Below, piece by piece: positions 46,784-56,076 of a stretch of DNA of 64,000 nucleotides. The translations under genes and the position numbers were made by a program. The stretch comes from JAXMAF01 sp046350555 (lineage in GTDB: Bacteria; Planctomycetota; Phycisphaerae; Phycisphaerales; SM1A02): positions 124,001 to 188,000 of the forward strand of contig JAXMAF010000005.1 of assembly GCA_046350555.1 (NCBI GenBank), read 5' to 3'. The notes under the pieces are model-generated. The model worked only from the letters and a program-made list of their open reading frames with translations. It made no database searches and was not told the origin of the DNA. Each line of letters opens with the position of its first letter. The stretch's first letter is position 1.

Positions 46784-48730
46784 CTACACCGTCACCTTCA
46801 CCCCGTGAAACACCGAGCCGGAGCCGAACTGCGGGATCGCCTCCTGCTTGGGCTGCTTGCCGGTGCCGAATGCCGAGGCGTCGGGCGTCTTCTCCGAGAT
46901 CACGTAGTCGGCGTTGGGGAATCCGTCCAGACGCTTCAGCGCCGCGGCCGCGGCCTTGAACATCGTCGCGTCGGTGTTGACGCGGAGCGCCTGGAGCGAT
47001 CGTTCGTTCTCCTCGATCGTCATCGCCGCGATGTGGTCGACCACCGCCAGCTCGTATTCGAGCGCCTCGCCGTCGAGGCCGTTGCGCAGGTTGCGGTCGA
47101 GCTTGCTGAGCGAGCAGGTCAGGGCGTGGATCCAGAGCACCGCGTTCGCGAGGCGCGCCTGGATGGTCTGCGCCGTCACGAGCTTGTCCTCGTGCTCCTT
47201 GAACATGAGCTTCACCTGGTGGCTGAACTCGCGGACGAGCTCCTGGAGCGTGCGGGCGTGGCCGGCGAGCCGGGGATGCAGCTTCACGATCGACGGCGCC
47301 GGCTTGCGCACGCCGAGGTAGAGCTCCGCGCCGATCCCCATCGCCTTGCCGATCTGCCGGAACGGCGCCTTGCGGAGGCCGAGCATCCATTCGCCGAGCT
47401 GCTTCGAGCCGTAGGCGAAGATGAACGAGTGCATCACCTCGTTGGCGCCCTCGACGATGATGTTGATGCGGCTGTCGCGCCAGATCCGCTCGACCTCGTT
47501 CTCGGTCATGTAGCTTTCGCCGCCCATGATCTGAAGGGCGTCGTTGACCACGCGGTAGCCCATCTCCGAGCAGAAGACCTTGCAGAGCGCGGTCTCCAGC
47601 ATGATGTCGTCGTCGTGGCGGTCGAGGAAGCCGGTGGTCATGTAGAGCATCGCCTCCATCGCATACGTGTATGCGGCCATGCGGGCGATCTTCTCCTGGA
47701 CCTGCTCGAACTCCGCGAGCGGACGCTCGAACTGGTAGCGGTACTTCGACCACTTGATCGCCTGTTCCATGGCGAACGTCGCTCCGCCGAGCATTCCCGC
47801 GGAGAGCGTGCAGCGGCCGTAGTTGAGGCAGGTGAGCGCCACGTTCAGGCCGCGCCCCTCCTTGTGCAGCAGGTTCTCCTTCGGCACGCGCACGTTCTTG
47901 AGGCGGATGCGCGCCTGCCAGGTGCCGCGGATGCCGCACTTGCTCCGGTTGCGCGAGTAGATGTCGACGCCGGGCATGTCCGGCGTGCAGATGAGCGCGG
48001 TGATCGCGTCCTTCTCCTTGCCCGTCCTGGGATCCCGGAGTCGCTGCTTCGCCATCACGGTGAAGAGGCCCGAGAGCGCGCCGGACGTCGCCCACTTCTT
48101 CTCGCCGTTGAGGATGTAGTGCGAGCCGTCGGCGCTGAGCTCGCAGCGCGTCTCCTGGCCGCCCGCGTCGCAACCGACGTTGGGCTCGCTCAGGCAGAAC
48201 GCGCTCAGCGTGTCCTTCGCCATGCGCGGCAGGTAGCGGCGCTTCTGCTCCTCGCTGCCGAAGAGCATGACCGCCTTGCAGCCGATCGACTGGTGCGCCG
48301 AGACGAGCACCGCGGTCGAACCGCACGAGCGGCCGATCCGCTCCAGCGCGCGGTTGTAGCTGGTGATGCCGAAGCCGCCACCGCCATACTCCTTCGGGAT
48401 CGTCATGCCCAGCACGCCGAGGTCGAAGAGGCGCTTGATCACCCACTCGGGGATCTCCTGCTTCTGATCGATCTCGACCGCCGGATGCTCGGTGCGCAGG
48501 TACTCGTCGAGCGCCGCGATCAACTGGTCGCAGCGCGCCGTCTCCTCCGCGTTGGTCGGCGGATACGGGAAGACGAGATCCTCGCGGAACGATCCCCAGA
48601 AGACGTTCTTGATGACGCCCATCGTGCTCGGATCGGGCCCGAGCATCTCCTGGGCCTGCTCGATCTGCTTCCGATCCTTCTCGGAGATGTTCTTGAGGTC
48701 CGTGGCGAGGTTGGGCGAGGTCTGGGTCAT
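46784..48730 (-). CDS. Acyl-CoA dehydrogenase, VLCAD/ACAD9-like long form
   Basis: The protein has 648 residues, longer than the usual ~380 because of the VLCAD-like C-terminal region. Motifs: 'FDLGVLGMTIPKEYGGGGFG', 'RIGRSCGSTAVLVSAHQSIG', 'AFCLSEPNVGCDAGG', YILNGEKKWATSG, 'QFERPLAEFEQVQEKIARMA', and 'ENEVERIWRDSRINIIVEGANEV' with the catalytic-type Glu region. The C-terminal helical domain follows from about residue 450. It would oxidise acyl-CoA to enoyl-CoA with FAD. It is upstream of leucine dehydrogenase on the same strand, and an enoyl-CoA hydratase is further upstream. ATG 48730 is chosen over an earlier start because it directly precedes the conserved N-terminal region. Confidence 0.88.
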   Translation of the reverse strand: MTQTSPNLATDLKNISEKDRKQIEQAQEMLGPDPSTMGVIKNVFWGSFREDLVFPYPPTNAEETARCDQLIAALDEYLRTEHPAVEIDQKQEIPEWVIKRLFDLGVLGMTIPKEYGGGGFGITSYNRALERIGRSCGSTAVLVSAHQSIGCKAVMLFGSEEQKRRYLPRMAKDTLSAFCLSEPNVGCDAGGQETRCELSADGSHYILNGEKKWATSGALSGLFTVMAKQRLRDPRTGKEKDAITALICTPDMPGVDIYSRNRSKCGIRGTWQARIRLKNVRVPKENLLHKEGRGLNVALTCLNYGRCTLSAGMLGGATFAMEQAIKWSKYRYQFERPLAEFEQVQEKIARMAAYTYAMEAMLYMTTGFLDRHDDDIMLETALCKVFCSEMGYRVVNDALQIMGGESYMTENEVERIWRDSRINIIVEGANEVMHSFIFAYGSKQLGEWMLGLRKAPFRQIGKAMGIGAELYLGVRKPAPSIVKLHPRLAGHARTLQELVREFSHQVKLMFKEHEDKLVTAQTIQARLANAVLWIHALTCSLSKLDRNLRNGLDGEALEYELAVVDHIAAMTIEENERSLQALRVNTDATMFKAAAAALKRLDGFPNADYVISEKTPDASAFGTGKQPKQEAIPQFGSGSVFHGVKVTV

Positions 48731-48782
48731 GGCTGTGTACTCGAAGTCCGGACGGCCGCGCAACGGGCCGCCTGCGTAGATG

Positions 48783-49649
48783 CTACCGCTTCAGAAACGC
48801 CGCGAGCTTCTCGCGGGCCTCGGGGGTGTGACGGAGACCGACGAGCAGGCGCCGTTCCGCGGCGATGGCCGCGGTCCAGCCGTCGGCGATGCCGATGGTG
48901 ACCGCCTCGACGACCGCGTGCGCCGCCGGGGTGTCGGGCAGCGTGGAACGCAGCGCTGCCAGCGCGGCGCCGACCGCGTCGCGATTGCCGGCGTCGATCG
49001 AGCGCGGCACGCTGGGCGTGCCCGCCCGCGGGTTGTTGCGGATGTACCGGACCGCGGCGGCGCGAAGGTCGCCGCCGGCGGGGACGATCTCGTCGAAGAG
49101 TCCCGGCGGGCACTTGTCGATCGGCCACGTCGTTCCCGCGGCGGTGGCGCGGATCGCCTCCGCCGGGTCGATGCGCGCGGGAAGCATCTGCGTGCCGCCC
49201 CAGCCCGGACAGAGGCCCAGCCCCGCCTCGGGCAGGCCGACGCGCCACGGCTTCTCTCCGGGCGGAGGAAGCTGCGCGAGCAGGCCGTCGCAGTGGAGCG
49301 CGATCTCAAGCCCGCCGCCGAGGGCGGTCCGGTGCACGCACGCGACCGACGGACACGGCAGCCGGGTGATGCGCGCGTATGCGTGCGCCCCCTCGGTCAG
49401 GTACGCATGCAGCGACGCGTCGTCGAGCACGTCGATCTCGGCGAGGTCCGCGCCGGCGACGAACGTGCGCGGGTTGTCGCTCATCAGCACGAAGCCGGTC
49501 GGCGCCGGCTGCGTCCCGAGCCAGTCGAAGAAGAGATGCAACTGATCCAGCAGCCATTGATCGAGCACGACGACGGGGCGCTCCGGACGCGCCAACCACA
49601 GGGTGACGATCCCGTCGGACGAGCGTTCATGGCGGAGTTGGAGCTGCAT
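48783..49649 (-). CDS. Enoyl-CoA hydratase/isomerase family protein
   Basis: The protein has 288 residues. It has the crotonase pattern: 'FVLMSDNPRTFVAGADLAEI' (oxyanion-hole GADL), 'PSVACVHRTALGGGLEIALHCDGLLA' (second oxyanion-hole GGGLE), and 'VGLPEAGLGLCPGWGGTQML' with the catalytic Glu of LPE. It hydrates or isomerises enoyl-CoA. Spacing to the next gene downstream (acyl-CoA dehydrogenase) is 52 bp, so they are probably co-transcribed as successive steps. The start at 49649 (MQLQLRHERS) fits the family; the upstream extension is Pro-rich and unlikely. Substrate specificity cannot be told. Confidence 0.85.
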   Translation of the reverse strand: MQLQLRHERSSDGIVTLWLARPERPVVVLDQWLLDQLHLFFDWLGTQPAPTGFVLMSDNPRTFVAGADLAEIDVLDDASLHAYLTEGAHAYARITRLPCPSVACVHRTALGGGLEIALHCDGLLAQLPPPGEKPWRVGLPEAGLGLCPGWGGTQMLPARIDPAEAIRATAAGTTWPIDKCPPGLFDEIVPAGGDLRAAAVRYIRNNPRAGTPSVPRSIDAGNRDAVGAALAALRSTLPDTPAAHAVVEAVTIGIADGWTAAIAAERRLLVGLRHTPEAREKLAAFLKR

Positions 49650-50055
49650 CGGTGGCGTGGCCTTGGGTGTCGGATCGACGGGCGGCGGTGGCGATGTCTC
49701 GCCCTGCCGGTCGCATGGAGCGGCCACCGCGCGCAACGACCGCGTCGGCCCGGGATCCCAGAGGATTGTCCCGACCGTTCCGTCGCCATCGCCGGCGTCG
49801 GCTCGACCGTTTGTTCTTGTGAACGGAGTTCGACGTTAGGCGCCGCCTCCGCTGCGCCCGATCCGTCGCCGTTCATCCCATCCGTGGGAGTCGCCGCGAA
49901 GGGTCGCGGCGAGGTTCGAGGTCATTGTAGAGCGATTTGGGCGGATGAGCGACGCGCGTGCGCCGCGGAGCGGGCGATCGACGGCACGGAGGCTGCAAGG
50001 ACTGCATCGATCCGACGCTCACGCCACGGACGATCGGACGCGCGAACCAACCGAC
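49650..50055. other. Intergenic region, nothing recognised
   Basis: 406 bp between the enoyl-CoA hydratase start and the metallo-hydrolase stop. No conserved reading frame, repeat from elsewhere in the window, or RNA gene was seen. A short GTTCGACGTTAGGCG near 49830 resembles half an attC core but has no partner. Confidence 0.5.
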
Positions 50056-50907
50056 CTACGCGTCGGCCGCGGCCAGCCGCCACCGATCCCGCTCCCGAGG
50101 ATCGGCTTCGACGCGCACGATCGGATGCCCCGGCTCGTGGTCGAGGACGAGCCGCCATCCTTCGCGCGCGGCCCGTTCGAGGAGCGCTCGCTTCGAGAGC
50201 ATGTTCTGGTACGGCAGCATGTCGTAGCCCATGCTGAACGCCAGCCCGACATGGTGCGCGGTCGGCATCACGTCGGCGGGGAAGCAGACCACGCCGTGCG
50301 CATCGCGGAAGCGCACCGATTGCTGGCCCCACGTATGACCGGGAATCGGGTCGACCTCGATGCCGGGAAGGACCTCGACGGCGCCGTCGACCAGGCGCAC
50401 GCGATCGCGGATCGGATCGAGGTGCGAGCGCAGGTAGGTGCGCGTCATCGTGCTCTTGTTGGCGAGCGCGTCGTTCCACTCTGCGCGCTGGACGATGATC
50501 TCGGCGCGCGGGAAGGTCGGTTCGGGCCCGCCCGACGCGCCGACGCGGGTCAGCGCCGCCGCGTGGTCGAAGTGCAGGTGGGTGACGATCACATGCGTGA
50601 CGTCGTCGGGCGCCGCGCCGACCTCGCGCATCGCATCGACGACCGTGCGCCGTTCGAGGGCGAAGATCTCGCGATCCCTGTCGGACCACTTGTCGCCGAA
50701 GCCCGTCTCGACGAGCACGGTGCGCCCTTCGCCGCGCAGGAGGAGGCAGTTCGTCTGGAGCGGAATCCGGTTCAGGCCGTCCGGCTCGACCAGCCTCGAC
50801 CAGAGCACCTTCGGCACGAGCCCGAACATGCCGCCACCATCGAGACGAAACGCGCCGGCGCGGAGCAGCGACCACTCGTGTCGGTGCGTTGGCGCCTCGT
50901 GCGGCAT
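50056..50907 (-). CDS. Metallo-beta-lactamase-fold hydrolase
   Basis: The protein has 283 residues with the MBL metal-site motif 'VTHVIVTHLHFDHAAAL' (HxHxDH), plus IPGHTWGQQSVRF, VVCFPADVMPTAHHV and a later HEPGHPIVRV supplying further metal ligands. 'IPLQTNCLLLRGEGRTVLVETGFG' is the typical N-terminal strand. It fits the broad AHL-lactonase/quinone-like MBL group, with reaction unassigned. It starts 5 bp after the stop of the nucleotide-sugar dehydrogenase gene, so it is the second gene of a tight pair. That context suggests neither a sugar nor an obvious substrate link. Confidence 0.82.
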   Translation of the reverse strand: MPHEAPTHRHEWSLLRAGAFRLDGGGMFGLVPKVLWSRLVEPDGLNRIPLQTNCLLLRGEGRTVLVETGFGDKWSDRDREIFALERRTVVDAMREVGAAPDDVTHVIVTHLHFDHAAALTRVGASGGPEPTFPRAEIIVQRAEWNDALANKSTMTRTYLRSHLDPIRDRVRLVDGAVEVLPGIEVDPIPGHTWGQQSVRFRDAHGVVCFPADVMPTAHHVGLAFSMGYDMLPYQNMLSKRALLERAAREGWRLVLDHEPGHPIVRVEADPRERDRWRLAAADA

Positions 50908-50912
50908 GCGGG

Positions 50913-52256
50913 CTACGCCTTCACCACGCGCGCCTTGCACGGCCCGACCCGGGCCATCGCGTTTCGCGTGTCGACGATCAGCGACGCGTGCTCGCCGAGC
51001 ATCGCGTAGTCCACCGCGTCGTGGTCGGTCACGATGAAGACCGCGTCGCTCGCCTTCACCAGCGCCGGGGTCAGCGGCTGCGAGGCGAGGTCGATGCGGT
51101 GCCTGCGCATCGCCGGGAAGTGCGGCAGGTGCGGATCGTGGTAGCTGACCGCGGCGCCGCGATCGCGCAGCAGCTCGACGATCTCGGCCGAGGGGCTCTC
51201 GCGGATGTCGTCGACGTTCTTCTTGTACGCGATCCCGATGACCAGCACCTGCGCGCCGTGCACCGGCTTGCCGGCCTCGTTGAGCGCCGCGGCGAGGCGA
51301 TCGACGACGTGATGCGGCATGCCGCTGTTGATCTCGCCGGCCAGCTCGATGAAGCGCGTGTTCCGGCCGACCGCGCGGGCCTTCCACGTCAGGTAGAAGG
51401 GATCGATCGGGATGCAGTGGCCGCCGAGGCCCGGACCCGGATAGAACGGCTGGAATCCAAACGGCTTCGTCGACGCCGCGGCGATCACCTCCCAGACGTC
51501 GATGCCCATCGCGTCGAGCACGACCTTCATCTCGTTGACCAGGGCGATGTTCACGGCGCGGTAGATGTTCTCGAGCAGCTTCGACGCCTCGGCGACCTCG
51601 GCGGTGCTCACCCGCACGACCTGCTTCACGAAGCGCCCGTAGAGGAGCGCCGCCAGGTCGCCGCTGGGTCCGTCGACGCCGCCGACGACCTTCGGCAACT
51701 GCGTCGCCGTGCGGCCGGGCGAGCCGGGATCCTCGCGCTCGGGGCTGTACGCGACGAAGTAGTCGACGCCGGCGCGAAGCCCGCGCGCCCGCCCCGCCTC
51801 CTCGAGGATCGGCATCATGTCGTCGCGCGTGGTGCCTGGATAGGTCGTCGACTCGAGCACCACGAGCTGCCCCCGGCGCAGCACCGACCCGACCATTCGC
51901 GTGCTGTCGAGCACGAACGACAGGTCGGGTTCGCGGTACTTGCCCAGCGGCGTCGGCACGCACAGCAGGATCGCGTCGGCGTCGGCGAGCGCCTTCGGGT
52001 CGGCGGTCGGCGCGAATCGCGTGGAGGTCGAGAGCGCCCTGAAGAAGTCGTCGCCGAGATGCTCGATGTAGCACTCGGCGCGGCGCAGCTTCTCGATCTT
52101 GGCGTGGTCGATGTCGAAGCCGATCACCCGGTATCCGGCGTCGTGCACGGCGCGCACGAGCGGAAGCCCGACATAGCCGAGGCCGACGACGCCGACGCAC
52201 GCGGTGAGGTTCTCGATTCGCTGGCGAAGTTCGGTGGCTGCCGAGGCGGGTGGCAT
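50913..52256 (-). CDS. Nucleotide-sugar dehydrogenase (UDP-GlcNAc/ManNAc 6-dehydrogenase-like)
   Basis: The protein has 447 residues. The Rossmann start is 'ACVGVVGLGYVGLPLVRAV' with GxGxxG and FDID at the second strand. Then 'AILLCVPTPLGKYREPDLSFV', VVLESTTYPGTT, 'AEVAEASKLLENIYRAVNIA' (Lys and Glu of the active site), 'PGPGLGGHCIPIDPFYL' containing the catalytic Cys, and VIGIAYKKNVDDIRESPS in the C-terminal domain. This fits WbpA/TviB-type enzymes that oxidise UDP-N-acetylhexosamines to uronic acids for surface polysaccharide. It is followed by an MBL hydrolase gene 5 bp downstream. Start ATG 52256. Substrate is inferred by motif spacing only. Confidence 0.88.
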   Translation of the reverse strand: MPPASAATELRQRIENLTACVGVVGLGYVGLPLVRAVHDAGYRVIGFDIDHAKIEKLRRAECYIEHLGDDFFRALSTSTRFAPTADPKALADADAILLCVPTPLGKYREPDLSFVLDSTRMVGSVLRRGQLVVLESTTYPGTTRDDMMPILEEAGRARGLRAGVDYFVAYSPEREDPGSPGRTATQLPKVVGGVDGPSGDLAALLYGRFVKQVVRVSTAEVAEASKLLENIYRAVNIALVNEMKVVLDAMGIDVWEVIAAASTKPFGFQPFYPGPGLGGHCIPIDPFYLTWKARAVGRNTRFIELAGEINSGMPHHVVDRLAAALNEAGKPVHGAQVLVIGIAYKKNVDDIRESPSAEIVELLRDRGAAVSYHDPHLPHFPAMRRHRIDLASQPLTPALVKASDAVFIVTDHDAVDYAMLGEHASLIVDTRNAMARVGPCKARVVKA

Positions 52257-52371
52257 GGGGCGGGGATTGTACTGGTGGCCGTGCTGCGCAGCCGCGATGT
52301 CGACCGCCCCGTTCGTCGTCCGCTGTCGGCTTCACGTGAAATCCGGGCTCCGCCGTCGCATACCCTCGGAC

Positions 52372-54136
52372 ATGCTCATTTCACGCCTTCGACGGGCGTC
52401 GGCGAGCGCCGCGACCGCTCCCCTGCTCTCCGCGACGATCGCGCTGGGCATCGCGGCGGGCGCCGCGGCGGACACGTATCGCGTGACGCTTCCGCCCGGC
52501 GTCGCCGCGGCCGGAAGCTCGGGACGGGTGATCCTGTTCTTCACCGACACGTCGTCGCGCCGGCTGGCGCAGGTCGAGCCGCGCGAGGCCCCCTTCTTCT
52601 CGGATCCGCAGCCGGTCGCCTCCATCGGTGTCGACAAGCTCCTGCCGGGCGGCGTGGTCGAGATCGGCGACGCCGCCGTCGCGTGGCCGGTTCCCCTGTC
52701 GCAGCTCTCCGGCGAATTCCGGGTGCAGGCGGTCTTCAAGTGCAATCGCGACGAGGCGTCGCACCAGGCGCCGGGCAACCCGTACAGCGACGTCGCAACC
52801 GTGGCGCTCGCGGCGGATCGCGACGACACGGTCGAGCTGCGACTCACGAAGGTCGACGCGCCGCGCGATCGCTCGAATCCGGGCGAGCGCGAGCCGCGCC
52901 CGGAGACGCAACCCGCCGGGCAGGCGCCGACCGAACGCGCCCCCGCCGGTGCGGCCGCGCCTCGACGACGACGGCCTCGACGCGGCGCTCCGCGAACACC
53001 TCGTCTGGATCACGCTGCGCAGCGATCTGCTCAGCAGGCATTGGGGCCGCGACACCTTCCTCCGCTGCGGCGTGGCGCTGCCCAAGGGCTACCACGACGT
53101 GAACCACCCGCGGCGCAGTTGGCCGGCCATCTACGTCGTGCCTGGATTCGGCGGACGCGATCGCGGCGCCGTGCGCTACGTGCGCATGCTGCACACCCGG
53201 GGCGCGGAGGAGCTCGCGCCGCCGGCCGTTCACATCGTGCTCGATCCGGAGGGCCCGTACGGCCACCACGGCTTTGCCGACAGCGTCGCCAACGGTCCCG
53301 TCGGCACCGCGCTCGTCACCGAGCTGATTCCGTACCTAGAGCGTCGCTTTCGACTGATCGCCAAGCCAGAGGCTCGCTTCGTCACCGGCCACTCCTCCGG
53401 CGCGTGGTCGGCGCTCTGGCTGACGCTGCACGCCCCGGAGACCTTCGGCGGGTGTTGGGCGAGCGCTCCGGATCCCGTGGATTTCCACGCGTTTCAGATG
53501 ACCGACCTCTATCGCGACCCGAGCCTCTTCGAGATGGCCGACGGCACCGACACGCCGTCGTTTCGCACGCCCGCGGCGCCGGGCGTCGACAAGGTGCGTA
53601 TGACCGTTCGGCAGGAGATCGGCGTCGAGCACGCGATGGCCCCCGACGGCGACAGCGGACAGCAATGGGGCGCGTGGCTGGCGATGTTCTCGGCGCTCGA
53701 TGCGACGACCGGCAAGCCGCGCTGGATGATCGATCCGGTCGCCGGAACGATTCATCCCGAGGTCATCGCGCTCGACTGGTCGAAGTACGACATCGCCAAG
53801 CTCGTCGACGCCGACTGGGAGCGGTACAAGGCGATCCTTCCACGGATCCGGCTCGCCGTCGGGACGCAGGATTCGTTCTACCTCAACCGCGCGGTGACTC
53901 GATGGCGCAACGCGCTCGCGCAGCGCCAGGCGCCGACCCGGGCCACCTCGGACGGCGCGACACCGGCCGCGGCGACCGCGCCAGCGGAGCTTCCGGCCGA
54001 CGGCGAGATGACGCTTGGCGACGGACCGGGCTATATCTGGATCATCCGCAACGCGACGCACGATTCGATCATGGCGCCGACCACGCTGCGCTGGGCGAAG
54101 GAGATGCGCCAGGCGATCGAACAATCGGGGCTGTGA
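52372..54136 (+). pseudogene. Secreted esterase (alpha/beta-hydrolase, esterase-D-like) with one frameshift
   Basis: The 5' frame encodes a signal peptide (AATAPLLSATIALGIAAGAAA) and an N-terminal beta-domain ('VILFFTDTSSRRLAQVEPRE'). At a run of five Cs (52940-52944) the frame must shift by one. The second frame continues from 'RLDDDGLDAALREHLVWITLR' to 'SWPAIYVVPGFGGRDRGAV', 'FVTGHSSGAWSALWLTLHAP' (GHSSG nucleophile elbow), and 'YIWIIRNATHDSIMAPTTL', where the His before D is likely catalytic. The joined protein would be about 587 residues. A shift at a homopolymer inside a Pro-rich linker looks like a sequencing error. Likely a secreted esterase; the substrate is unknown. Confidence 0.75.
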
Positions 54137-54283
54137 CGGCGCCGAAGCGACGCGCGACGCGCCGCATGCGCGGCATGCCCCAGGGAACGAGCGACGATCG
54201 ACGACGGCAACCGCCCATCGTCATGTTCCTGGTGGCGCGCCATCGAGCGAACCACCGCTCAACATCAGGCACCGGCCAATCGC

Positions 54284-54311
54284 TTGACTTCGCGATGTTT
54301 GTTCGTATCTT
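54284..54311 (+). promoter_or_regulatory. Putative promoter of the radical SAM gene
   Basis: TTGACT (54284-54289) and TATCTT (54306-54311) are 16 bp apart in a locally AT-rich stretch. The overlapping GTTCGTATCTTGTTT resembles a GTTC-N7-GTTC LexA-box type repeat with one mismatch. Transcription would begin at or near the ATG at 54319. Confidence 0.35.
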
Positions 54312-54318
54312 GTTTGGT

Positions 54319-55581
54319 ATGTGCGCCGAGGACTTTTCCCATCGAGATGCGATCCTCCGCGGGCCGGCGCATCGGCGTGGCGCGGGGCTGAATCCGGGCA
54401 ATCGATTCGAGGATGTGCGCCTTCACGTCCTTGGCGAGGAGATCGATCGACAACTCGTCGAGCATGAACGTGCGGACGGCTCGCCGCAGCGCGTCGAGCG
54501 GCAGGTCTTCAACGACCGCACCAGGACGATCATCAACCGGGTGTCGCGGACCTCCGACGTGCCGTTCGACTGGACGATCAATCCCTATCGCGGCTGCGAG
54601 CACGGTTGCATCTACTGCTTCGCGCGGCAATACCACGAATACCTCGGCTTCAGTTGCGGCCTCGACTTCGAGACGAAGCTCATGGCCAAGCCCGACGCCC
54701 CCCGGCTGCTGCGCAACGAGCTCGCGGCGCCTTCGTGGCGGCCCGAGCCGATCGTGATGTCGGCGAGCACCGACATCTACCAGCCGATCGAGCACCGCAT
54801 GCGCATCGCGCGCCAATGCCTCGAGGTGCTGGCCGAGTGCGGTCAACCCGTCTCGACGATGACCAAGAGCGCCCTCGTTCTGCGCGATGTCGATCTCTGG
54901 TCGCGGCTCGCCGCGATGAATGCCGGACACGTGACGATCACGCTCGTGACGCTCGACGCCGAGCTCGCGCAGCGGCTCGAGCCGCGCGCCTCCTCGCCGG
55001 CGGGGCGCCTTCGCGCCATCCGGCAACTGGTCGACGCCGGGATTCCCGTCTCCGTGAACATCGCACCGATCATCCCCGGCCTGACCGACACCGAGATCCC
55101 CGCGCTGCTCGAGGCGGTCGCCCAGGCGGGCGCGCGGAGCGCCGCGTGGGCGCTCCTCCGGCTGCCGCACCAGATCAAGGATCTCTTCCTCGACTGGCTT
55201 CAGCGGTCGGTGCATCCGGACCGCGCGAAGAAGGTGGAGTCGTTCATCCGACAGGCTCGCGGCGGAAAGCTCTACGACGCCGCCGTCGCGCGCCATCGCG
55301 GTCGAGGTCCGCTGGTCGAGCAGATCGCACAGACGTTCGACGTCTTCACACGACGCCACGGACTGAATCGCGACATCCGACCGCTCTCCACGGCGCACTT
55401 CAGGCGGCCTGACTCTGGCGGCCAGATGACCCTCTTCACCCGGCAGCCGGCGGACGCGAACGACGAAGCGGGGTGTGGCGGGCGCGACGCCGTGGTCAAC
55501 CGAGCAGCACGATCGCCACGACGCCACGGGCTGTCCACGCGACCGTCCTCAACCAGTTCGTGGCCACAAGCCGACGAATGA
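54319..55581 (+). CDS. PA0069-family radical SAM protein
   Basis: About 420 residues. 'NPYRGCEHGCIYCFARQYHEYLGFSCG' contains the CxxxCxxC Fe-S motif (Cys at about 93, 97 and 100) in the form typical of the PA0069/SPL-like family. Other family marks are 'FDWTINPYRGC', 'MSASTDIYQPIEHRMRIARQCLEVL', 'TMTKSALVLRDVDLW', 'HVTITLVTLDAELAQRLEPRASSP' and 'SVNIAPIIPGLTD'. The reaction is unknown; relatives include spore photoproduct lyase, and genes of this type sometimes accompany DNA-damage functions. The ATG at 54319 is favoured by the promoter position; ATG 54295 is in frame. The 3' end overlaps the convergent membrane-protein gene by 86 bp. Confidence 0.85.
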   Translation: MCAEDFSHRDAILRGPAHRRGAGLNPGNRFEDVRLHVLGEEIDRQLVEHERADGSPQRVERQVFNDRTRTIINRVSRTSDVPFDWTINPYRGCEHGCIYCFARQYHEYLGFSCGLDFETKLMAKPDAPRLLRNELAAPSWRPEPIVMSASTDIYQPIEHRMRIARQCLEVLAECGQPVSTMTKSALVLRDVDLWSRLAAMNAGHVTITLVTLDAELAQRLEPRASSPAGRLRAIRQLVDAGIPVSVNIAPIIPGLTDTEIPALLEAVAQAGARSAAWALLRLPHQIKDLFLDWLQRSVHPDRAKKVESFIRQARGGKLYDAAVARHRGRGPLVEQIAQTFDVFTRRHGLNRDIRPLSTAHFRRPDSGGQMTLFTRQPADANDEAGCGGRDAVVNRAARSPRRHGLSTRPSSTSSWPQADE

Positions 55582-55936
55582 CCGAGGTGCCGGATCCAGA
55601 GGCGAGCCGCGCGTGCAGGGGAACCTGCACGGCGAATGTGGAGATCCAGACAAGCGCCAGGAGCGCGATGCCGATGCATCGCATGGGCGTCGCGTTGAAC
55701 TCCCCGTGCGGCACCCAGAAGAGCAGGATCGCCGATCCGGCCTCGAGCAGCATGACGGGGCCGACGATCCAAGTCGTCCTGCGCTGATGCGCCCTCGAAT
55801 AGGCCGACGAGGCTGCATCGGGAACGACGCCCATCAACGGGTAGTGCACGACCTGAACGAACCAAATCAGGCCGACCATGAACCAGGTCGCGCAGGCATG
55901 GACCAACAGAACCAGCGTGTTCAAGTGATCGGGCAC
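55496..55936 (-). CDS. Small four-helix integral membrane protein
   Basis: The protein has 146 residues and four hydrophobic helices: 'LNTLVLLVHACATWFMVGLIWFVQVVHYPLM', WIVGPVMLLEAGSAILLFWV, CIGIALLALVWISTFAVQV, and VAWTARGVVAIVLLG. The pattern HYPLMG...AHQRRTTWIVGP matches a family of uncharacterised bacterial membrane proteins (DUF1772-like in layout). Loops are short. It is encoded convergently to the radical SAM gene with an 86-bp overlap at the 3' ends, so one of the two C-termini may be shorter than annotated. A dispersed repeat (copy F) lies just upstream of its start. Confidence 0.7.
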   Translation of the reverse strand: MPDHLNTLVLLVHACATWFMVGLIWFVQVVHYPLMGVVPDAASSAYSRAHQRRTTWIVGPVMLLEAGSAILLFWVPHGEFNATPMRCIGIALLALVWISTFAVQVPLHARLASGSGTSVIRRLVATNWLRTVAWTARGVVAIVLLG

Positions 55937-55972
55937 GCAAGCTCCTCGAGACTGGGTCGATCGGCTGCCGTG

Positions 55973-56076
55973 ATACGCGTCCCAGTTGATTCTCGCGCCC
56001 CACCCAACTCAATTCCGCAGTGAGATGCCGCTGTGGGCAGAGGGTCGAACGCATGGAGGTCGACTGGAATCCGTAT
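55973..56076 (+). repeat. ~105-bp dispersed inverted-end repeat, copy F
   Basis: It starts ATACGCGTCCCAGTTGATTC and ends GACTGGAATCCGTAT, 104 bp, followed at once by partial copy G. Confidence 0.8.

Noticed and set aside
45453..48446. A 997-residue fused protein spanning leucine dehydrogenase and upstream sequence
   Set aside because: Only the last 359 residues are a protein family; the rest is a shadow frame of the acyl-CoA dehydrogenase and the repeats between them.
49811..49845. attC-like core (GTTCGACGTTAGGCG) outside the integron
   Set aside because: There is no second core or paired arm nearby, so it is a chance match.
50056..52335. A 759-residue fusion of the metallo-hydrolase with upstream sequence
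   Set aside because: The upstream part is an out-of-frame translation of the nucleotide-sugar dehydrogenase, whose own frame (50913-52256) has clear motifs.
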